Assembly (NCBI GenBank): GCA_017610225.1 | Contig: JAFCCM010000092.1 | Coordinates: forward strand, 1-5,847 | From: Candidatus Aenigmatarchaeota archaeon | Lineage (GTDB): Archaea; Aenigmatarchaeota; Aenigmatarchaeia; CG10238-14 | Length of the DNA stretch: 5,847 nucleotides | Reading direction: 5' to 3' | Shown here: positions 1 to 4,467 of the stretch, piece by piece | Position numbering within the stretch: position 1 is the first letter of the stretch | Layout of the letters: each line of letters opens with the position of its first letter | Program-made: the position numbers and the translations under genes | The notes under the pieces: model-generated | The model's input: only the letters and a program-made list of their open reading frames with translations | What the model was told of the DNA's origin: nothing | The model's database searches: none

Positions 1-571
1 AGTTATTTCTGATTTAGTTTCTATTCACGATAATGGAACATTACCAGGAGAAAGGGGAACATTCTTTTTTGATGATGATGGAATAAAAACAAAAGACAAT
101 ACTCTTGTTGATAAAGGCGTGTTAAAACAATTCATGCATGACAGGCAATCCTGTGTGTTAATGAATTCTGATCCAACAGGTAATGCAAGAGCTCAAGATT
201 TCTCAAAAAAAGTTCTTGTAAGAATGACCAATACCTATATCTCGCCGGGTGATTGGACGCTCAAGGAACTAATCGAAGAAACAAAATCAGGTTATTATTT
301 GATTAAAAGTCTAACAGGTATGGAAGATCCTCTTGGGGGAAACATGCAGATGATTACAGCTAGAGCAATGCAAATAATTGATGGAGAATTAACAGGATTA
401 TTCAAGGGAGTAGGAATAACAGGAAAAGTTTTAGAATTTTTAAGTAGAGTAGACGCAGTCACAGATGATTTTAAAATATCTGGAAGTGGTTGCGGTAAAG
501 GAAAAGAAGATTATGTTTCTGTAACCACTGGTGGACCTCATATGCGTGTAAGAGAGGCGATGATAGGATGA
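1..571 (+). CDS. tldD: TldD metallopeptidase subunit, C-terminal part (5' truncated by window edge)
   Basis: The frame is open from base 2 and gives 189 residues, the C-terminal part of a protein normally around 450-480 residues. Family landmarks visible: the central NGTLPGERGTFFFDDDGI block, the D-K-G-V-L-K-Q-F-M-H-D-R strand, GGNMQMITARAMQIIDGEL, and the C-terminal GSGCGKG followed by TTGGPHMRVR. The cysteine of GSGCGKG (codon 491-493) corresponds to the third metal ligand of TldD; the HExxxH motif with the two histidine ligands would lie upstream, outside the window. In the characterised bacterial system TldD is the catalytic subunit of the TldD/TldE heteromer, which takes unfolded peptides into a narrow cavity and cleaves them (microcin B17 maturation and CcdA antitoxin degradation in E. 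coli); the archaeal substrates are not known. The gene overlaps the next by 4 bases (ATGA). The presence of the cysteine and pairing with a TldE-like gene make this the TldD rather than the TldE member. Confidence 0.93.
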   Translation, partial: VISDLVSIHDNGTLPGERGTFFFDDDGIKTKDNTLVDKGVLKQFMHDRQSCVLMNSDPTGNARAQDFSKKVLVRMTNTYISPGDWTLKELIEETKSGYYLIKSLTGMEDPLGGNMQMITARAMQIIDGELTGLFKGVGITGKVLEFLSRVDAVTDDFKISGSGCGKGKEDYVSVTTGGPHMRVREAMIG

Positions 572-1899
572 AAGAAATATTAAATGAAGCAAAAAAGTTA
601 GCAAATGATTTTGACATTTACTTACAGTTGACTAGAATAAATGAAGTTCATCTGGAAAAAAACAGAATTAATTTTGTTAATGAAGTTCTTGACTCAGGTT
701 ATGGTATTCGTGTTTTGAAGGGGGGATTAGGTTTCAGTACGAGTAATATTAAATCTGATGGTGCAGTCAAAAAAACAATTCTTAATGCAATTAAATCTGC
801 CGAGATAACTGAAAAAGTTGAGTTTGAATTTCCTCAACAAGAAAAATATCCTGAAGTAAAAACAATTGACAAAGAAATAAAAAATAAAGGAGAAGAAGTT
901 GTAAAAAATTATGCAGAAGAATTATTGAATGAAATTCCAAAAGATGTCCTGTTATCATTTGGTAAAGTAAGAACTTATGACAGTATTACAAGTATTATCA
1001 ATTCTCAAGGTCTAAATGTCAAAAGAGAAGATACAAACTTTATGGTTGAATTATCATTAATAGTTAAAAAAAATGGTAAAAGAATGGAGTTTTGGCCTCA
1101 TGAATATAGAAGAAGGATACGGGATTTGCCAATGTCTGAAATCGATAAATGGATAAAAATATCTCATGACCAGACAATTGCAAAACACCCAAAGACAGAA
1201 AAAACAACTGTTATATTTTCTCCGCCAATGATTCTTGATGGTTTAGGAACAGTGATAGGAAGTCATGCAACAGGATCTGCAAAAGTTAATGATGTAACAA
1301 AATTTGACGTAGAAGAAAAAATTGCTTCCGAAAAGTTAACAATAATTTCTGATGGTCTTTACCCTTATGGTCTGATGACAAGTGAATTTGATGATGAAGG
1401 TATCCCACAGAGAAAAATTCCGATTATTGAAAACGGTGTATTCAAAGGATTTGTTTATGACCAATTTTACGCAAAAAAAGATAATACCAAATCGACAGGA
1501 AATGGACTAAAACAGTCAGATGTTTTCTACACGTTTGATGGTAAGTACGGATCTCAACCTGGAGATCAGATATCTAATTTTTATGTCAAACCTGGTGATG
1601 TAAGTTATGAAGAAATGATTGAAGAAATCAAACATGGTATTCTAATCGAACAATTTAGTTGGTTGTCTCCAGATGCTATCACTGGTAAATTTTCCTCAGA
1701 GATAAGAGCAGGGTATTATATTGATAATGGTGAGATAGGAAAACCTATTAATGGTGGGTTAGTTGTTGGGAATGTTTTTGATATGATTAAGAGGATTCAA
1801 ATGATTTCTGATAAATCAGTAATTACTTCTGGTGGTAATATTCTTGCTGGTGTCTGTCCTTATATCGCTTTTGAGGATGTTCAGGTAGCGGGGAAATAG
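568..1899 (+). CDS. tldE: TldE/PmbA-like subunit of the TldD/TldE metallopeptidase
   Basis: A complete 443-residue protein, normal for the PmbA/TldE family. The N-terminal domain (about 1-210) has the family's YGIRVLKGGLGFSTSN strand pattern near 45-60. The C-terminal domain (about 211-443) has SPPMILDGLGTVIGSHATG (218-236), SDGLYPYGLMTSEFDDEGIPQ (261-281, the equivalent of the TldD 'D-E-G-x-P' region), a long S-T-G-N-G loop at 309-313 and the terminal ILAGVCPYIAFEDVQVAGK. The stretch at 218-240, where TldD carries HExxxH, has no such motif, so this subunit should be non-catalytic and act with TldD. The start ATG overlaps the TldD stop (ATGA at 568-571), with a GAGG Shine-Dalgarno at 554-557; such overlap implies coupled translation and equal amounts of both subunits. 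The role as partner is established for bacterial TldE; its archaeal substrate is not known. Confidence 0.92.
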   Translation: MKEILNEAKKLANDFDIYLQLTRINEVHLEKNRINFVNEVLDSGYGIRVLKGGLGFSTSNIKSDGAVKKTILNAIKSAEITEKVEFEFPQQEKYPEVKTIDKEIKNKGEEVVKNYAEELLNEIPKDVLLSFGKVRTYDSITSIINSQGLNVKREDTNFMVELSLIVKKNGKRMEFWPHEYRRRIRDLPMSEIDKWIKISHDQTIAKHPKTEKTTVIFSPPMILDGLGTVIGSHATGSAKVNDVTKFDVEEKIASEKLTIISDGLYPYGLMTSEFDDEGIPQRKIPIIENGVFKGFVYDQFYAKKDNTKSTGNGLKQSDVFYTFDGKYGSQPGDQISNFYVKPGDVSYEEMIEEIKHGILIEQFSWLSPDAITGKFSSEIRAGYYIDNGEIGKPINGGLVVGNVFDMIKRIQMISDKSVITSGGNILAGVCPYIAFEDVQVAGK

Positions 1900-1917
1900 A
1901 AATTTTATTAATTCAAG

Positions 1918-2547
1918 ATGATAATAAAATATATGCCTAGAAAAAAAACGAGTCCTACTTTTTTTGAAAAGTTTAAAAATTTTATTATATTTGTATTTTT
2001 GAGTATAGTATGTTTGGTTGTTTTTTTTATAGTGTTAGATATAATATTTCAGGATGGAATGTCCTCAGATAATCCTTTTTATTTTTTAGCTATAATTTTT
2101 AGTCCAGCAATTGTTTATGTTATCAAAGATGTTATCAAAAAGAAAAAATCAATTGTAGATTTATTATCTGATGATAGTTGGAGTAGTGTTATAATGTTTT
2201 GTTGCTTGACAATGATTTTAGTGCTTCTATTGGTACCAATGTTAACAGACATGTCTTTTTTTGTTGGTATTTTACCTTTATCTATTATGTTTGGAATTAG
2301 AAGTTCACTTAGATTATATAAAGGTAAAGATATTAAACTTTTTAAATCCACAGTTTCTAAAACTGCTTTAGCTTTTATTTTTGCTTTTAATATTACATCT
2401 AGAATAGTCAAAAAATTAAAAATTGATAGACATTTAAAGGGAAAATTATTACTATCTTTCTTAGTTGGTATGGGTTTTTCAATAATTGGTTTCGAAATTG
2501 TCGCATTTATAATGATATTTATTTTCGAAGGAAACATTCATTGGTAA
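1918..2547 (+). CDS. Multi-pass membrane protein of unknown function
   Basis: I do not recognise this 209-residue protein. It has a short basic N-terminus (K4, R8-K10, K18, K20), then hydrophobic segments at about 22-44, 54-72, 89-109, 113-127 and 176-204, with a weaker one near 149-160: five or six membrane passes. Lysine/arginine-rich loops lie at 70-77 (K-K-K-K), 129-143 and 161-176 and probably face the cytoplasm. No catalytic or metal motif stands out, and there is no cleavable signal peptide with a convincing cleavage site. It begins 18 bases after tldE with no room for a normal promoter, so it is probably read from the same transcript. No strong Shine-Dalgarno precedes ATG 1918; the in-frame ATG at 1933 (MPRKK) is an alternative start that would keep the basic N-terminus. 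Its strong T-rich composition follows from the hydrophobic codons and need not mean transfer. A link to TldD/TldE is inferred from position only. Confidence 0.75.
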   Translation: MIIKYMPRKKTSPTFFEKFKNFIIFVFLSIVCLVVFFIVLDIIFQDGMSSDNPFYFLAIIFSPAIVYVIKDVIKKKKSIVDLLSDDSWSSVIMFCCLTMILVLLLVPMLTDMSFFVGILPLSIMFGIRSSLRLYKGKDIKLFKSTVSKTALAFIFAFNITSRIVKKLKIDRHLKGKLLLSFLVGMGFSIIGFEIVAFIMIFIFEGNIHW

Positions 2548-2564
2548 ATAGTTTTGTGAAAGAG

Positions 2565-2570
2565 AAAAAA
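2565..2570 (-). terminator. Possible oligo-T terminator after the winged-helix gene
   Basis: Read on the minus strand, a run of six T lies about 50 bases past the stop of the winged-helix gene, within the 74-base convergent gap. Archaeal RNA polymerase can terminate at oligo-T without a hairpin. The run is short and there is no supporting stem-loop, so this is weak. For the oncoming plus-strand transcript the nearest comparable T run is at 2713-2718, inside the convergent gene. Confidence 0.3.
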
Positions 2571-2621
2571 GTCAGTAATATAATTCTAAATATTAAATAA
2601 TTAATATGAAACTTCAACAAC

Positions 2622-2960
2622 TCAAACTGGTACATTAACTGGTTCTTCCATAGATTTCATTGCTTCAATTCTTGCCGCCTGTTTTGCCAAGTTAAATCCA
2701 AAGTTGATCAAATTTTTTACTCCAGGATTTTCCGTGTTCAGTCTGAAAAGTTTCGCTTTCCCTATTCGCCTAGTAGGTAACACAATTCCTGATTCTTCTA
2801 GTTTATCCCAAAACATATGGAGTGTAGACCAACCAATATCTGCACCTTCAGCTATTTCGGATTTGGAATAGTCAAATATTCTATTCTGGATGAAGAAGTC
2901 TAAGACTTTGATTATAGGGTATTCTCCAAAAAACTGTACAAATACGGTTTTATCGTTCAT
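2622..2960 (-). CDS. Archaeal winged-helix transcriptional regulator (single domain)
   Basis: A 112-residue protein starting MNDKTVFVQFFGEYP. The core fits a winged helix: helix 1 at about 15-27 (IIKVLDFFIQNRI), a helix-turn-helix at about 33-60 (KSEIAEGADIGWSTLHMFW then DKLEESGIV), and a two-strand wing at 61-75 (LPTRRIGKAKLFRLN). The 'FGEYP-KVLDF-N-FDYSKSEIAEGA' and 'GKAKLFRLNTENP' wording is a pattern I associate with a common family of small archaeal regulators. A C-terminal helix (81-104) probably serves for dimerisation. The frame can be extended to GTG 2969 or TTG 2972, but I choose ATG 2960: on the minus strand GGTGAT lies at 2970-2965, 4 bases before it, which is the 3' half of the archaeal Shine-Dalgarno. 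It is convergent with the membrane protein gene and divergent from the operon at 3080, and therefore a candidate local regulator. The ligand or signal is unknown. Confidence 0.85.
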   Translation of the reverse strand: MNDKTVFVQFFGEYPIIKVLDFFIQNRIFDYSKSEIAEGADIGWSTLHMFWDKLEESGIVLPTRRIGKAKLFRLNTENPGVKNLINFGFNLAKQAARIEAMKSMEEPVNVPV

Positions 2961-2964
2961 TTCA

Positions 2965-2970
2965 ATCACC
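2965..2970 (-). promoter_or_regulatory. Shine-Dalgarno GGTGAT that decides the regulator's start
   Basis: On the minus strand GGTGAT ends 4 bases before ATG 2960. It matches the 3' part of the GGAGGTGAT complement of archaeal 16S rRNA. It overlaps the possible GTG and TTG starts at 2969 and 2972, which argues against those. Confidence 0.65.
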
Positions 2971-2999
2971 AATATTATATATCCCTAATTGTACGTTTA

Positions 3000-3009
3000 T
3001 ATTTATAAA
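3000..3009 (-). promoter_or_regulatory. TATA-like box for the winged-helix gene
   Basis: The minus strand reads TTTATAAATA here. A transcription start about 25 bases downstream would fall near 2978-2980, leaving a leader of roughly 20 bases that still includes the GGTGAT Shine-Dalgarno. The spacing fits an archaeal TBP-dependent promoter. The region is AT-rich, so chance matches are easy. Confidence 0.5.
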
Positions 3010-3023
3010 GATAATGGTTTATG

Positions 3024-3037
3024 TTCATTCTAATGAA
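3024..3037. promoter_or_regulatory. Palindrome TTCATT-CT-AATGAA, candidate operator
   Basis: A perfect 6-base inverted repeat with a 2-base spacer lies in the divergent region, 14 bases upstream of the leftward TATA-like box and 6 bases upstream of the rightward one. Its size and place suit a dimeric winged-helix protein acting on one or both promoters. That the neighbouring regulator binds it is inference from position. Confidence 0.4.
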
Positions 3038-3043
3038 TAATAG

Positions 3044-3050
3044 TTTAAAT
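3044..3050 (+). promoter_or_regulatory. TATA-like box for the rightward operon
   Basis: TTTAAAT is centred about 33 bases before ATG 3080. With the usual archaeal spacing transcription would start near 3073, giving a transcript with almost no leader; this agrees with the absence of a Shine-Dalgarno before ATG 3080. A second candidate, TTTATATT at 2996-3003, would give a leader of about 55 bases. Confidence 0.4.
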
Positions 3051-3071
3051 TCTCAGAAAATAAAAATATCT

Positions 3072-3081
3072 ATGATATCAT
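3072..3081. promoter_or_regulatory. 10-base perfect palindrome ATGATATCAT over the start codon
   Basis: ATGATATCAT equals its own reverse complement and includes the first two bases of the start codon at 3080. It also covers the predicted transcription start of the operon. A protein bound here would block initiation. It could be a chance AT-rich palindrome. Confidence 0.3.
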
Positions 3082-3358
3082 GGAATTGGAAGAAAGACTG
3101 AAATGGTGGGTCCTCCACAAAATGTTATTACATACATGGGTAGGAAAAAAACATACTAATATTGATAATATTCCCAAAGGTCAGCCAAAACATTTGTACA
3201 AAATTATCAAAAATGTAATTAAAGATTTTAGAAGGGAAAACCTAATTCTATTTAAACCAACAAGTTATGGTATACAAGTTTCTTTGAATCCAAGAAGGAT
3301 AGAAGAAATAATTGAATATATAGAAGAGAACGAACCAAAATTTAGTGATAAAAAATGA
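3080..3358 (+). CDS. Small archaeal protein of unknown function, probably winged-helix-like
   Basis: A 92-residue basic protein, MELEERLKWWVLHKML at the N-terminus. It has an amphipathic helix at 1-18, an H-rich loop (W20-V-G-K-K-H-T27, then N-I-P-K-G at 30-34), a second helix at about 36-52 (KHLYKIIKNVIKDFRRE), a probable beta pair at 55-69 (LILFKPTSYGIQVSLNP) and a C-terminal acidic helix at 72-85. This helix-helix-wing order resembles a small winged-helix nucleic-acid-binding domain, and the K-P-T-S-Y-G-x-x-V-S-L-N-P wording is one I associate with small archaeal proteins annotated only as hypothetical. It has no Shine-Dalgarno; the transcript is probably leaderless. Its stop overlaps the next start by 4 bases (ATGA at 3355-3358), so it is translated together with the M24 peptidase. 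The function is unknown; a DNA- or RNA-binding role is inferred from the predicted fold only. Confidence 0.8.
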   Translation: MELEERLKWWVLHKMLLHTWVGKKHTNIDNIPKGQPKHLYKIIKNVIKDFRRENLILFKPTSYGIQVSLNPRRIEEIIEYIEENEPKFSDKK

Positions 3359-4455
3359 AACTCCAACAATTCCAACAAGAACTAAAAAACCATAATTTAG
3401 ATGCTTCTATTTTCCTTTGCTCCTCACCAATCCATGACTCAAATATTCAATATTTTACTGGTTTCCAGCAGACTAGATTTTATGCTTTCAGTTGTTTAAT
3501 AATAACTCAACAAAAATCCGTCCTCGTAACATCTCAACTAGAATATGACCGTGCAGTAAGATTAGCAAAGGCAGATGAAATAATAAACCTCAAAGATTAT
3601 GACAATAGTCTAACAAAAATTCTTGAAGAAAAATTAAAAGATGCTAAAAATATTGGGATAATTGAGAGACTATTTCCACATAGACTTGCAAAAAAATTAA
3701 AAGGAAAAAAATTACAAGATATTTCTTGGATAACAGAAAATCTCAGAATGATTAAAACAAAAAAAGAAATAGAATTAATAAAAAAATCTTGTAAAATCGC
3801 AAATCATGGGATAAAAATAATTCAGGGAAATCTGTCGACTAGAACAACAGAAAAAGAATTAGCATTATTACTTCAACAAGAACTTATTCGGCGAGGTGCT
3901 GATGAGTTGGCATTTCCAATAATTGTTACTTCTGGTCAGAGGTCAGCATACATTCACCCTGAACCAAGTTATACTGACAAAAAAATTCAGAAGGGGTTAG
4001 GGTTAGTTGATTTTGGTGCTAGGTATCAAGGTTATTGTTCAGATGTTACAGTTCCATTCTCACTTGGAAGATTAAATGAAAAACAAAAGAAAATCTTTCA
4101 GGTCACGCAAGAAGCTTATGAAAAATCTGTTGATGTTTTAGAAATAGGAATTCCAACATGGGAAGTTTATGAAGTTGCAAATAAAATCTTAGAGAAAAAT
4201 AATTTTGAATTCAAACATTCATTAGGTCATGGATTAGGATTGGATGTTCATGATAGTCCTAACCTGTTACCAAAACCTAAAACACAAGAAAATTTGAAAA
4301 ATTGGGAGGAAATTAAATTACAAGAAGGTATAGTTTTTACAATTGAACCTGGTGTTTACGTTCCTGAAAGGGGTGGATGTAGATTAGAGAATGATGTATT
4401 AATGACAAAACGAGGACCAAAAGTTTTAACTAAGTCGAAATTTATAGAATTATAA
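3355..4455 (+). CDS. M24 family Xaa-Pro-type aminopeptidase
   Basis: A complete 366-residue protein of normal length for PepQ/Xaa-Pro aminopeptidases. The N-terminal creatinase-like domain covers about 1-125 (IQYFTGFQQTRFYAF at 31-45 is the typical 'N-x-x-Y-x-T-G-F' region). The pita-bread catalytic domain covers about 133-360 and starts with M-I-K-T-K-K-E-I-E-L-I-K. All five ligands for the two metal ions are seen: D219 (VDFGA), D230 (CSDVT), H292 (HSLGHGLGLDVHD), E331 (TIEPGVY) and E345 (GGCRLEND). H201 (YIHPEPS) and H299 fit the conserved substrate-side histidines. It should remove N-terminal residues ahead of proline, or split Xaa-Pro dipeptides, in the cytoplasm with Mn or Co. Translation is probably coupled to the upstream small gene (4-base overlap), with GTGAT at 3345-3349 as Shine-Dalgarno. 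The exact specificity (aminopeptidase P or prolidase) cannot be told from sequence. Confidence 0.93.
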   Translation: MKLQQFQQELKNHNLDASIFLCSSPIHDSNIQYFTGFQQTRFYAFSCLIITQQKSVLVTSQLEYDRAVRLAKADEIINLKDYDNSLTKILEEKLKDAKNIGIIERLFPHRLAKKLKGKKLQDISWITENLRMIKTKKEIELIKKSCKIANHGIKIIQGNLSTRTTEKELALLLQQELIRRGADELAFPIIVTSGQRSAYIHPEPSYTDKKIQKGLGLVDFGARYQGYCSDVTVPFSLGRLNEKQKKIFQVTQEAYEKSVDVLEIGIPTWEVYEVANKILEKNNFEFKHSLGHGLGLDVHDSPNLLPKPKTQENLKNWEEIKLQEGIVFTIEPGVYVPERGGCRLENDVLMTKRGPKVLTKSKFIEL

Positions 4456-4460
4456 GAGGT
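4456..4460 (+). promoter_or_regulatory. Shine-Dalgarno GAGGT supporting a GTG start
   Basis: GAGGT begins right after the M24 stop codon and ends 7 bases before GTG 4468. It supports GTG rather than the in-frame ATG at 4492, which would remove the first beta strand of the Rossmann-like domain. Confidence 0.65.
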
Positions 4461-4467
4461 CTAAATT

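Noticed and set aside
119..571. A 150-residue gene starting at GTG 119
   Set aside because: The same frame is open to the left edge and codes for conserved TldD residues from base 2, so GTG 119 is internal.
720..725. Run of six G in an AT-rich gene as a possible frameshift site
   Set aside because: The frame is continuous across it and encodes the expected K-G-G-L-G of the TldE family.
2115..2537. 140-residue minus-strand open frame opposite the membrane protein gene
   Set aside because: Its codons mirror the hydrophobic plus-strand gene, giving a K/I/L/N-rich sequence with no domain pattern, and the plus frame has clear membrane segments.
1918..2547. Horizontal transfer of the membrane protein gene because of its T-rich composition
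   Set aside because: A membrane protein rich in Phe, Ile, Leu and Val is expected to be T-rich in an AT-rich genome; no flanking repeats or integrase are seen.
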